DNA of 37,145 nucleotides, taken from positions 262,910 through 300,054 of the forward strand of contig NZ_BBJP01000023.1 of assembly GCF_000739595.1 (NCBI RefSeq), in the 5' to 3' direction. The position numbers and the translations under genes were made by a program. Shown one piece after another: positions 1-7,386 of the stretch. Source of the DNA: Halorubrum halophilum. Its GTDB lineage: Archaea; Halobacteriota; Halobacteria; Halobacteriales; Haloferacaceae. The notes below the pieces were generated by a model that saw nothing but the letters and a program-made list of their open reading frames with translations, was not told where the DNA came from and made no database searches. Every line of letters starts with the position of its first letter. Position 1 is the first letter of the stretch.

Positions 1-74
1 CGCCGCTCCGACTCCCTCGCGCGTGCTCCTCCCGGCCGCCAAGGCGGCCGCTCGGAGGCGCGCGCCACCGCACG
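1..74 (+). repeat. partial copy (C) of structured intergenic repeat, cut by window edge
   Basis: This stretch carries the 3' portion of the element seen complete at 19109-19361. It has the shared linker ACTCCCTCGCGCG (11-23), then a hairpin with perfect 8-bp arms at 33-40 and 43-50 around an AA loop, an outer 5-bp pairing CCTCC (28-32) with GGAGG (54-58), and the shared end GCGCGCCACCGC (59-70). The hairpin sequence differs from the other copies but occupies the same place. The rest of the element lies left of the window. Confidence 0.7.
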
Positions 75-147
75 GCCGAGGTACGATCTCGATCGCGATC
101 CGGATCCGAGAGGGAAGCGATTAGTCGCCGCCGCCGAAAGGACCGGT

Positions 148-1374
148 ATGGAGTCGACGGAGACGACGACGGCGTTCCGCGGGTTAGAGAGTCGCGCGTC
201 GGGTCGCGTCCACGAGACGGCCGACCCGACGACCGTGTCGGCCGAGGAACAGGCGCGCGGGCTCGATCCCGCCTACGACTACGACGCGGTCGATCCGGAG
301 ACGCTGCTCGGGTCCCCGCGAGACGGCCCGGCCGGGACGGGGCGCGGGCACTGGCGCTTCGACGCGCTGCTCCCGTTCCCGGCGAGGGAGGCCATTTCGG
401 CGGGCGAGGGCGCCACGCCGCTAGTGCCGACGGAGCGGCTCGCCGACGAGCTCGATGTCGACGCGGTGTACGTCAAAGACGAGGGACGGAACCCGACCGG
501 AACCGTGCTCGACCGCGGACTCTCCGTCGCGCTCACCGCGGTCGCGGCGCGGGCCGCGGAGGGGGCCGACGTGGAGCCGCTCGCGTGCGCGAGCCCGGGC
601 AACGCCGGGCAGTCGATGGCGGCGTACGCGGGCCGGGCCGACCTGCGCTCGTACTCGTTCGTCCCCTCGCGATGCGCGTTCTCGAACAAGGCGATGACCA
701 ACGTCCACGGCGGCGACATGCGCGTGGTCGGCGGGCGGTTCCCCGACGCGGCCGACGCGGTCGACGAGCAGCTGGAGACGGCGTACACCGACCTCGCCGA
801 GTTCGCGACGCCGTACCGCCACGACGGCGTGAAGACGCTCGCGTTCGAGCTGGTCGCCGACCTCGGTGCGGCGCCCGATGTCGTCGTCGTCCCGACCGGC
901 TCCGGCGAGGTCGTTGCCGGCGTTTACAAGGGGTTCGCGGAGCTGGAGCGGGTCGGTGCGATCGACGCGGTCCCGAAGGTCGTCGCCGCGCAGGCGGCGG
1001 GCTGCGCGCCGATCGCGGCCGCGATCGAGCGCGACCTCGACGAGCCGGAGCCGTGGGAGACGCCCGATACGATCTGCGGCGAGCTGGAGATCGCCGACCC
1101 GGCGGGCGGCGCGGCCGCAGTCGAGGCGGTCCGGGAGAGCGGTGGCACCGCGGTCGGCGTCGAGGACGAGGACATCCTCGCGAGCGCGGTCGCGGTCGCC
1201 CAGAACGAGGTGATGGAGATGGGCGCCACCGGCGGGGCCGCGCCCGCCGGCGCGTGGGCGCTCAAGGAGGACGGGTTCTTCGACGGCGACGAGACGGTGG
1301 TCCTCGTCAACAGCGACGCCGGGCTCAAGACGCCGGACGTGCTGCGCAGCCACCTGATGGGACAGGGTATTTAA
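148..1374 (+). CDS. threonine-synthase-like PLP-fold protein lacking the catalytic lysine
   Basis: This 408-aa protein has the layout of a fold-type II PLP enzyme of the threonine synthase group. A KDEGRNPTG segment is followed by the SPGNAGQSMAAYAGRA segment, which matches the family's substrate/PLP loop. Further on come PTGSGEVVAGVYKGF, in the place of the phosphate-binding loop, and a C-terminal VVLVNSDAGLKTPDVL block. In the family the segment after NPTG reads SFKxRG, and its lysine forms the Schiff base with PLP. Here it reads TVLDRG, with Leu121 (codon CTC, 508-510) in that position. The other visible lysine, in KDEG, is the separate conserved one. The protein is therefore unlikely to be an ordinary threonine synthase; it could be a pseudoenzyme or bind another ligand. 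A GATTAG box about 27 nt upstream of the ATG fits a leaderless start. Confidence is high in the fold and low in any activity. Confidence 0.85.
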   Translation: MESTETTTAFRGLESRASGRVHETADPTTVSAEEQARGLDPAYDYDAVDPETLLGSPRDGPAGTGRGHWRFDALLPFPAREAISAGEGATPLVPTERLADELDVDAVYVKDEGRNPTGTVLDRGLSVALTAVAARAAEGADVEPLACASPGNAGQSMAAYAGRADLRSYSFVPSRCAFSNKAMTNVHGGDMRVVGGRFPDAADAVDEQLETAYTDLAEFATPYRHDGVKTLAFELVADLGAAPDVVVVPTGSGEVVAGVYKGFAELERVGAIDAVPKVVAAQAAGCAPIAAAIERDLDEPEPWETPDTICGELEIADPAGGAAAVEAVRESGGTAVGVEDEDILASAVAVAQNEVMEMGATGGAAPAGAWALKEDGFFDGDETVVLVNSDAGLKTPDVLRSHLMGQGI

Positions 1375-1436
1375 ACGGGGTCGACGCCCTCGCCCCGCGG
1401 GGAACCGTTTTTACGTCGTCCCGCGTACGTGTATCC

Positions 1437-2033
1437 ATGTACGTCCGCGACGCCAAGAACCGTGACGAGGCGTGGTTACTGGACGCGATCGAGCAACTGG
1501 GGCTCGACGACGTCGCCTTCCGCTCACGGGACTACGTGATCGCGGTCGACGAGGAGTCCGGCGACCGGGCGGGATTCGGTCGGCTCCGCCTCCACCGCGG
1601 CGGCGAGGAGGCGGAAGAAGAGCAAAACCGGATCGAGCTCACCGGGATCGGCGTGCTCCCCGAGTGGCGCGACCGCGGCGTCGGGGCGCACGTGGTCGAG
1701 CGTCTCGTCGACACCGCGGCCGCGGACCGGTTCGAGACGGTGTACGTCCTCACCGACCAGCCCGGGTACCTGACCCAGTTCGGCTTCGAGGCGGTCGACA
1801 CCGACGACCTCCCGGCGGCGCTCTCGGACCGGCTCGCGGAGAAGCGCGAGTTCCTCGGCGGCGACGTGGTCGGTCTGCAGTTGGCCGTCGACGACTTCGA
1901 GATGCCCGATCGGTTCCGCGAGGCGTTCAAGGCCGCCGAGCCGGCCGACGCCGCCGACGACACGGCCGAGTCGCCCGAGGACTTCGGGATCGACCCCGAC
2001 TCGGCGACGTATAAGTACGACACGGGTCGGTGA
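1437..2033 (+). CDS. GNAT family N-acetyltransferase
   Basis: This 198-aa protein carries a GNAT core at about residues 10-115. The acetyl-CoA loop is visible as GIGVLPEWRDRGVGAHVVERL, the family's V-x-P-x-x-R-x-x-G-x-G pattern, and is followed by a strand-helix unit ending YLTQFGFEAVD. The last 40 residues are acidic and probably disordered. The substrate cannot be told. The start is the ATG at 1437, because GTTTTTACG lies about 27 nt upstream, as expected for a leaderless transcript. A longer open frame extends far upstream but runs antiphase through the preceding gene and is not credible. The gene follows the threonine-synthase-like gene by 62 nt on the same strand but appears to have its own promoter. 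Confidence 0.85.
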   Translation: MYVRDAKNRDEAWLLDAIEQLGLDDVAFRSRDYVIAVDEESGDRAGFGRLRLHRGGEEAEEEQNRIELTGIGVLPEWRDRGVGAHVVERLVDTAAADRFETVYVLTDQPGYLTQFGFEAVDTDDLPAALSDRLAEKREFLGGDVVGLQLAVDDFEMPDRFREAFKAAEPADAADDTAESPEDFGIDPDSATYKYDTGR

Positions 2034-2114
2034 GGGCGGCCGGCGGACCGAGGAAAACGCGCCGAAGCCGACAGCGATCCGACCGCTTATCGGCCCGCCG
2101 GTCGACGCCCCCGT

Positions 2115-2522
2115 ATGGACCTGATCGAGGCTGCGCGCGACGCACTCTCTGACGCCCACGTCCCGTACTCCGAGTACCGCGTCGGCGCCGCGCTCCGGAC
2201 CGCCGACGGCACCGTCTACACCGGCTGTAACATCGAGAACGCGAACTACTCCAACAGCCTCCACGCCGAGGAGGTCGCGCTCGCGGAGGCGGTGAAGAAC
2301 GGCCACCGTGAGTTCGACCGGATCGCCGTCGCCTCCGGCGCCCGCGACGGCGTCACCCCCTGCGGGATGTGCCGACAGTCGCTCGCGGAGTTCGCGGCCG
2401 ACGACCTCGCCGTCGTCTGCGACGAGGGCGACGGGGAGACGACCGAGTACACACTGGGCGAGCTGCTCCCGAACACCATCTCGGAGGGGACGCTGGACGA
2501 CGCCGAACGGAACCGGCGCTGA
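2115..2522 (+). CDS. cdd: cytidine deaminase
   Basis: This 135-aa protein is a small homotetrameric-type cytidine deaminase, which hydrolyses cytidine or deoxycytidine to uridine or deoxyuridine and ammonia in the cytoplasm. The zinc site is clear: His50-Ala-Glu52 (the catalytic Glu) and Cys83-Gly-Met-Cys86 in a TPCGMCRQ block. CNIENANYSNS (38-48) is the substrate-binding segment. Length and motif spacing are normal for the family. The first zinc ligand is His, as in the E. coli enzyme, where many small enzymes have Cys. The ATG at 2115 has a CGCTTATCGG box about 27 nt upstream. A uridine phosphorylase-type gene lies 2.5 kb downstream, and the two would act consecutively in pyrimidine nucleoside salvage. 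Confidence 0.95.
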   Translation: MDLIEAARDALSDAHVPYSEYRVGAALRTADGTVYTGCNIENANYSNSLHAEEVALAEAVKNGHREFDRIAVASGARDGVTPCGMCRQSLAEFAADDLAVVCDEGDGETTEYTLGELLPNTISEGTLDDAERNRR

Positions 2523-2566
2523 TCGAGCGACGGGATCAGGGGTAACGCGGGCGGCGTTCGGCGGGC

Positions 2567-4054
2567 TCAGTCCGCGAGGCCGCTCTCGCGGAGGACGCGT
2601 CTGCCCGACTCCACGAACCGCTCGCGTTCCTCGTCTATCGTCTCGTTCAGGAGGTCGCCGTCACGCTTCACGACGGTCCCGTCCGCGAGGACGGTGTCGA
2701 CGTTCCCGACGCCCGCCTGGAAGACGACCGTCTCGACCGGGTCGTTGACCGGTGACGTGTTGATGTCCTCGCCGTCGATCACCACGAGGTCCGCGCGCTT
2801 GCCGGGCGTGATCGAGCCGATCCGGTCGTCGAGTCCGAGCGCGCGGGCGCCGTCGATCGTCGCCAGCTGCAGCGCGCGGTGCGCGTCGATCGACACCTCG
2901 CTGATCTGCTCGCCGGCCTCGACGGTCGGCCGGTTGTCGAGGCCGCGCTGGACCTGGACGGCGCTCCGCGTCTGCGTGAACATGTCGCCGCTGACGTTCG
3001 AGACGATGTCGACGCCGACCGTCGGGATCGCGCCGGCGTCCATCGCCTTCCCGACCGCGGGCATCCCCATTCCCATCTGCATCTCGACCTCCGGCGTGGT
3101 CGATATCGAGCCGCCGGTGTCGCCGATCAGATCGAACTCCGCGTCCTCGAAGCGGTTCCCGTGGACGAAGTTGAGGTCGTCGCCGAGCAGCCCGAGCTCT
3201 TCGAGCTTGTAGACCGCGCCGGGGCCGAGCGAGCCGGCGTGCAGCGAGATCGGAATCCCCATCTCGCGGGCGCGGGTGATGTCCTCCTCGACCACCTCGT
3301 CGGTGGCGTAGTCGGGGCCGCGGATCCCCATCGCGAGGGTCAGCCGGTCGTCCGCGGCCGGGAACCGCTCCTCGTGGAGTCGCTCGATGTCTTCGGGGTG
3401 CGGGGCCGCGCTCGCCTCCCACCACCGGGCGCCGTCGTCGCCCGGCGGCCCGTGCGCGAACACGGCGCGGATGCCGGCGTCCGCGAGGCCGTCGACCGCC
3501 CGGTCGGAGTGCTCGGGCGAGTTGGCGATGTGGAACCAGTCGAGGATCGTCGTGGTGCCGGCGTTGAGCTGCTCGACGGCCCCGAACAGGTTGCCGAGGT
3601 AGGCGTCCTCCGGCTCGTAGTGGCTGCTCACCTCGCCGAGCATCGTGTCGAGGTACTCGGAGAAGGTCCAGTTACCGGCGACGCCGCGGACGCCAGCCTG
3701 CCACGTGTGGAGGTGGGAGTTGACGAATCCGGGAGCCACGACCGACCCCTCGACGTCGATCTCGGTCGCGTCCGCGGCCTCGATCGTCTCCCCGACGTCG
3801 GCGATCTCGCCGTCTTCCACGTACACGTCGCCCCGCTCCAGCACGCCCACGCTCGGGTCGACGGAGACGACCGTCCCGTTTCGGAGGACGAGTCGGTCCG
3901 GGTCCTCTCCGAGGGACCCGTCGCCAGCGGTGTCGCCGTTGCCTCCGCCGATCGATCCGAGACATCCCGAGAGCGGGAGCGAGAGCGCCGCCGCGCCCCC
4001 GGCCAGATAGCTTCGTCGCGATACGCCGCCGTCGTCGTCAGTTCGTCGTCGCAT
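2567..4054 (-). CDS. exported Tat lipoprotein, amidohydrolase superfamily (cytosine/SAH deaminase-like)
   Basis: This is a 495-aa product. The N-terminus has a twin-arginine signal, SRRSYLAGG (12-20), a short hydrophobic stretch, then a lipobox LSGC with Cys31. It should therefore be Tat-exported and lipid-anchored outside the cell. From residue about 55 it is an amidohydrolase of the chlorohydrolase/SAH-deaminase group. There is a metal-binding HLH (114, 116) in PGFVNSHLHTW, a second His in ISLHAGS, another in NFVHGNR, an Asp in TVGVDIVSN, and a C-terminal composite domain with GSITPGKRADLVVID. The segment after the second His reads HAGSLGPG and lacks the Glu seen in many deaminases (HxxE), so deamination is uncertain. 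The frame stays open upstream, but the ATG at 4054 is chosen because it places the RR signal at the N-terminus. It lies 86 nt downstream of the HTH gene on the same strand and may be cotranscribed. Confidence 0.85.
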   Translation of the reverse strand: MRRRTDDDGGVSRRSYLAGGAAALSLPLSGCLGSIGGGNGDTAGDGSLGEDPDRLVLRNGTVVSVDPSVGVLERGDVYVEDGEIADVGETIEAADATEIDVEGSVVAPGFVNSHLHTWQAGVRGVAGNWTFSEYLDTMLGEVSSHYEPEDAYLGNLFGAVEQLNAGTTTILDWFHIANSPEHSDRAVDGLADAGIRAVFAHGPPGDDGARWWEASAAPHPEDIERLHEERFPAADDRLTLAMGIRGPDYATDEVVEEDITRAREMGIPISLHAGSLGPGAVYKLEELGLLGDDLNFVHGNRFEDAEFDLIGDTGGSISTTPEVEMQMGMGMPAVGKAMDAGAIPTVGVDIVSNVSGDMFTQTRSAVQVQRGLDNRPTVEAGEQISEVSIDAHRALQLATIDGARALGLDDRIGSITPGKRADLVVIDGEDINTSPVNDPVETVVFQAGVGNVDTVLADGTVVKRDGDLLNETIDEERERFVESGRRVLRESGLAD

Positions 4055-4140
4055 TGGACACCCGTTCGTCGGGCCCGTGGAACCGTGGGAGTTCGTTCGG
4101 TATGTTCCAACCGTGCCGACGAGGAACAGCGGAGGGGCAG

Positions 4141-4902
4141 CTACGGGGCGCTCTCCTCGACCTCGACCGAATCGGACGCGAACGCGGTGCGCCCGGAGAG
4201 GTAGTTCTTCGCGAGCCACGCCTCGGCGCGCGAGACGCGGTACTGGAGGGTGGAAACGGGGATCCGCTCCGCCTCCGCGATCTCTTGGAGGGACATTCGA
4301 CGCGGGGTGTCGTAGTAGCCGCGCTCGATCGCCGCCCGGAGCGCCTCGCGCTGTTCCGGCGGGAGGTCGTCGGCGTCCGGCCGGTCGGCCGTCCAGTCGG
4401 GAGAGCCGTCGACCCGGCCGAAGGTCAGATCGAGGCCGGGGCGGAGGTTCGCTTCGAGCTCCTCGTACACCGGGCTCAGGGCGCTGTCGTCGTCGACGAG
4501 CACGTTCCACTCGTAGGTGTTCCCGTACTGCTGTGCCCGGCAGAGCGCCCCGTCGCCCAGCCGCCGCGTGACGAGGTACGGCACCGATCGGCACCCCTCG
4601 CCCTCCGACTGCTTCGAGTAGATGAGTCGGCTGGTCGGCCGCTCGGCGAGCACCTCGTGTTCCCAGTCGAGCTGACACCCGCCCATCCCGCGGAGGCTCG
4701 AACAGCGCGGGAGCCCCTCGATCCGGCGGTCGTACGCCTCCAGCGCCTCCGGCGGCCCGGTGACCTCGTCGACGCGCCACATCGTGTCCGCGGTCGCGTG
4801 ACAGGAGACCGTCCGGGAGTAGAGCCCGGAATTCTCGATGAACACGTCCATCAGATCGTCAGCGCCCTCCTCGTAAGTGACCGTGAAATCGAACTCCTGC
4901 AT
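4141..4902 (-). CDS. Bat-type helix-turn-helix transcriptional regulator
   Basis: This 253-aa protein ends in the HTH_10 (Bat) domain typical of haloarchaeal regulators. LPPEQREALRAAIERGYYDTP is followed by MSLQEIAEAERIPVSTLQYRVSRAEAWLAKNYL (about residues 180-240). The first 150 residues match the usual cysteine- and histidine-containing N-terminal half of this family and may sense a small molecule. The frame is open far upstream, through the antisense of the next gene, so the ATG at 4902 (MQEFDF) is taken as the start. A GGTATATGCC box sits about 45 nt upstream. The gene is divergent from the uridine phosphorylase gene and lies upstream of the exported amidohydrolase on the same strand, so it is a good candidate regulator of one or both. 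That role is inferred from position only. Confidence 0.88.
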   Translation of the reverse strand: MQEFDFTVTYEEGADDLMDVFIENSGLYSRTVSCHATADTMWRVDEVTGPPEALEAYDRRIEGLPRCSSLRGMGGCQLDWEHEVLAERPTSRLIYSKQSEGEGCRSVPYLVTRRLGDGALCRAQQYGNTYEWNVLVDDDSALSPVYEELEANLRPGLDLTFGRVDGSPDWTADRPDADDLPPEQREALRAAIERGYYDTPRRMSLQEIAEAERIPVSTLQYRVSRAEAWLAKNYLSGRTAFASDSVEVEESAP

Positions 4903-5034
4903 GCCGATCGATACGACGGATCCGTACAAGAACGCACGGTTGGCATATACCGAGTCGGCGCGGGTGCGGAATCCGGCGCCGTGCCGGGCGTCGTGACGGC
5001 CGTCGGAGCGAAGCGGTCCGTCCGACAGTTCGTG

Positions 5035-5049
5035 AAGTATTATAAAAGG
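5035..5049 (+). promoter_or_regulatory. TATA box of the uridine phosphorylase gene
   Basis: A clean archaeal TATA-like stretch, ATTATAAAAGG, is centred about 25 nt before the ATG at 5068. It stands out from its GC-rich surroundings and implies a leaderless or near-leaderless mRNA. Confidence 0.75.
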
Positions 5050-5067
5050 AGGCCCTCTACGGGAGGC

Positions 5068-5895
5068 ATGACCGACAAGAGCGACAGGAGCGAGGACCCC
5101 AACGACGACGTGCAGTACCACGTCGAGGTCGCCGAAGGCGACGTCGCGGACGCCGTGCTCCTCCCCGGCAACCCCGAGCGCGTGGACAAGGTCACGGCGC
5201 TGTGGGACGGCCACGAGGAGGTCGCGCATCACCGCGAGTACCGCACCGCGACCGGGACCTACGAGGACGCGCCGATCTCGGTGACCTCCACCGGGATCGG
5301 CTCGCCGTCGGCCGCCATCGCGGTCGAGGAACTGGCCAGAGTCGGCGTCGACACGTTCATCCGGGTCGGCTCCTGCGGCGCGATCCAGCCGGGGATGGAC
5401 GTGGGCGACCTGGTCATCACGACCGGCGCGGTCCGGCAGGAGGGGACCAGCGACGAGTACGTCCGCGAGGACTATCCGGCCGCCGCCGACGGCGAGGTCG
5501 TCTCCGCGCTGATCGCCGCCGCCGAACGGCTCGGCCACGACTACCACACCGGCGTGACGATGAGCGCCGACTCCTTCTACGCCGGGCAGGGGCGTCCCGG
5601 TTTCGAGGGGTTCGAGGCGGCCGGCTCCGACGAGCTGGTCGAAGAGCTGCGGGACGCGAACGTGAAGAACATCGAGATGGAGTCGTCGGCGATCCTCACG
5701 ATCGCGAACGTGTACGGGCTCCGCGCCGGCGCGGTCTGCTCCGTCTACGCGAACCGGGTCACCGGCGAGTTCCGCACCGAGGGCGAGTCGCGGGCGGCCG
5801 AGACCGCGAGCCTCGCCGTGAAGCTCCTCGCGCGGATGGACGAGGTCAAGCGCGAGGCGGGCGCCGACCGCTGGCACGCCGGCCTCTCGCTTTGA
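5068..5895 (+). CDS. udp: uridine phosphorylase-type nucleoside phosphorylase
   Basis: This 275-aa protein belongs to the PNP/UDP phosphorylase family, which cleaves nucleosides with phosphate to a base and (deoxy)ribose-1-phosphate. Visible motifs are LLPGNPERV near residue 33 (phosphate/nucleoside site), STGIGSPSAAIAVEEL (about 74-89), the family signature RVGSCGAIQPGMDVGDLVI (about 96-114) and NIEMESSAILTIA (about 193-205), where the Glu-Met-Glu contacts the ribose. The motif pattern resembles uridine phosphorylase, but purine specificity cannot be excluded. The ATG at 5068 follows a TATA box at leaderless spacing. Together with cytidine deaminase nearby it would complete a route from cytidine to uracil. 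Its stop codon overlaps a hairpin-rich sequence resembling an IS605-type end (5894-5938). Confidence 0.9.
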   Translation: MTDKSDRSEDPNDDVQYHVEVAEGDVADAVLLPGNPERVDKVTALWDGHEEVAHHREYRTATGTYEDAPISVTSTGIGSPSAAIAVEELARVGVDTFIRVGSCGAIQPGMDVGDLVITTGAVRQEGTSDEYVREDYPAAADGEVVSALIAAAERLGHDYHTGVTMSADSFYAGQGRPGFEGFEAAGSDELVEELRDANVKNIEMESSAILTIANVYGLRAGAVCSVYANRVTGEFRTEGESRAAETASLAVKLLARMDEVKREAGADRWHAGLSL

Positions 5896-5938
5896 CATCT
5901 TCCCGGCGCTGAAGCGCGAGGCTTTCGCCTCGAATTTT
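5894..5938 (-). mobile_element. relic resembling the right end of an IS200/IS605 (TnpB-type) element; possible terminator
   Basis: Starting inside the udp stop codon, the plus strand reads GACATCTTCCCGG, then hairpin GCGCT-GA-AGCGC (5906-5917), then hairpin CGAGGC-TTTC-GCCTCG (5917-5932), then AATTTT. Haloarchaeal IS605/IS1341-type elements are remembered to end with a very similar GACATC-CTCCC-hairpin block, which would put the missing tnpB on the minus strand to the right. Instead an intact NADH dehydrogenase gene begins at 6025, so only a solo end remains. Independently of origin, the hairpins and trailing Ts could end udp transcription. Confidence 0.5.
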
Positions 5939-6024
5939 CTGTAAGGCGACGGGGCGACCACAGACCAGTCGGATATCGTGTTTGTTCCAAAGCGACTTTA
6001 TTCACGCGCTGCGGACATACACAC

Positions 6025-7206
6025 ATGACTACACAGGTCGTCGTCGTCGGCTCCGGCTACGCCGGGGCAGGTGCGGTGAAGGCGTTCGAAGACGAGGTCG
6101 GCGACGGGGAGGCCGAGCTCACGTGGATCTCGGAGCACGAGTACCACCTGGTTCTCCACGAGGTGCACCGCGCGATCCGCAACCCCGCGGTCGCCGAGAA
6201 GATCACCATCCCCGTCGACGAGATCAAATCGCCCGAATCCGACTTCGTACAGGGTCGCGTCGTCGACGTCGACCCCGACGAGCGGGTCGTCGAGACCGAC
6301 GACGGGACGACCGTCGACTACGACTACCTCCTGCTCGGCGTCGGCTCCACGACCGCCTTCTTCGGCATCGACGGCCTGAAGGAGAACGCCCACCAGCTCA
6401 AGAGCCTCGACGACGCGAAGGCGATCCACGAGGACGTGCGGTCGGCCGCCGCCGAGGCGACCCGGTCCGACCCGGTCGAAGTCATCGTCGGCGGTGCGGG
6501 CCTCTCCGGCATCCAAACCGCGGGCGAGATCGCGGAGTACCGCGACAAGCACCGCGCGCCGATAGAGATCAAGCTCGTCGAGGGCCTCGACGAGGTCTTC
6601 CCCGGCAACGACCCGCAGCTTCAGGGCGCGCTCCGCCAGCGGCTCGAGGACGCCGACGTCGAGATCCTCACCGGCGACTTCATCTCGAAGGCCGACGAGG
6701 ACGCGGTCTACCTCGGCGGCGGCGAGGACGAGGAGCCCGAGGAGCTCGCCCACGACGTGCTGGTCTGGACCGGTGGCATCACGGGGCAGCCGGAACTGGA
6801 GAACGTCGAGGTCGAGAAGGACGAGCGCTCGAACCGCGTCCACGCCGCCTCCGACTTCACCACCAGCGACGACCGCGTGTTCGCCATCGGCGACACCGCC
6901 CTCGTCGAGCAGGGCGACGACGACGTGGCGCCGCCGACGGCGCAGGCCGCCTGGCAGGCCGCCGAGGTCGCCGGCGAGAACCTCGCACGCGCCGCTCGCG
7001 GCGCGCCACTCCAGTCGTGGGAGCACAAGGACAAGGGGACCGTCATCTCGGTCGGCGAGGACGCGGTCGCTCACGACGTGATGGGAATGCCGATCCAGAC
7101 GTTCGGCGGCACCCCCGCGAAGCTGCTGAAGAAGTCCATCGCGGTGCGGTGGATCGCGAAGGTCTCCTCGCCCGGGCGCGCCGCGAGCGCGTTCGGCGAC
7201 ATGTAA
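6025..7206 (+). CDS. type II NADH dehydrogenase / FAD-dependent pyridine nucleotide oxidoreductase
   Basis: This 393-aa flavoprotein carries an N-terminal FAD-binding fold, VVVVGSGYAGAGAVKAF (about 5-21). A second nucleotide fold, VIVGGAGLSGIQTAGEIAEY (about 153-172), should bind NAD(P)H, and a C-terminal FAD motif reads RVFAIGDTA. This is the NDH-2 layout: a non-proton-pumping enzyme that passes electrons from NADH to quinone. The C-terminal tail (LLKKSIAVRWIAKVSS) has the amphipathic, basic character expected for peripheral membrane attachment. Length is normal for haloarchaeal members. A TTTATT box at 5997-6002 lies about 25 nt before the ATG, so the mRNA is probably leaderless. Some family members are sulfide:quinone reductases, but the paired cysteines expected for those are not seen here. 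Confidence 0.88.
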   Translation: MTTQVVVVGSGYAGAGAVKAFEDEVGDGEAELTWISEHEYHLVLHEVHRAIRNPAVAEKITIPVDEIKSPESDFVQGRVVDVDPDERVVETDDGTTVDYDYLLLGVGSTTAFFGIDGLKENAHQLKSLDDAKAIHEDVRSAAAEATRSDPVEVIVGGAGLSGIQTAGEIAEYRDKHRAPIEIKLVEGLDEVFPGNDPQLQGALRQRLEDADVEILTGDFISKADEDAVYLGGGEDEEPEELAHDVLVWTGGITGQPELENVEVEKDERSNRVHAASDFTTSDDRVFAIGDTALVEQGDDDVAPPTAQAAWQAAEVAGENLARAARGAPLQSWEHKDKGTVISVGEDAVAHDVMGMPIQTFGGTPAKLLKKSIAVRWIAKVSSPGRAASAFGDM

Positions 7207-7386
7207 CGCCGGCGAGAGCGACGCCCGACTCGGAGGAACTTTTCGTCGAAGTCGACGGTTCTCGGACCCGCGAGCAGCGCCGCTATCGACAGCGACGGAG
7301 TCGGCTACCGAGTCCGAGCGGCCGCAATCGGGCTATCGACGGGTTCGCGAAGAGAGGGAAGCAGAACGGGATCGTCAGGGACGCGG

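Noticed and set aside
4055-4780. N-terminal extension of the amidohydrolase frame
   Set aside because: It overlaps the HTH regulator out of frame and would bury the Tat signal and lipobox inside the protein.
4903-5961. N-terminal extension of the Bat-type regulator frame
   Set aside because: It is antisense to udp and has no regulator-like domain; normal family length is reached from the ATG at 4902.
7207-7386. Open frames between the NADH dehydrogenase and the Rrf2-like gene
   Set aside because: They are basic, arginine-rich shadows in a convergent gap, with no start signal.
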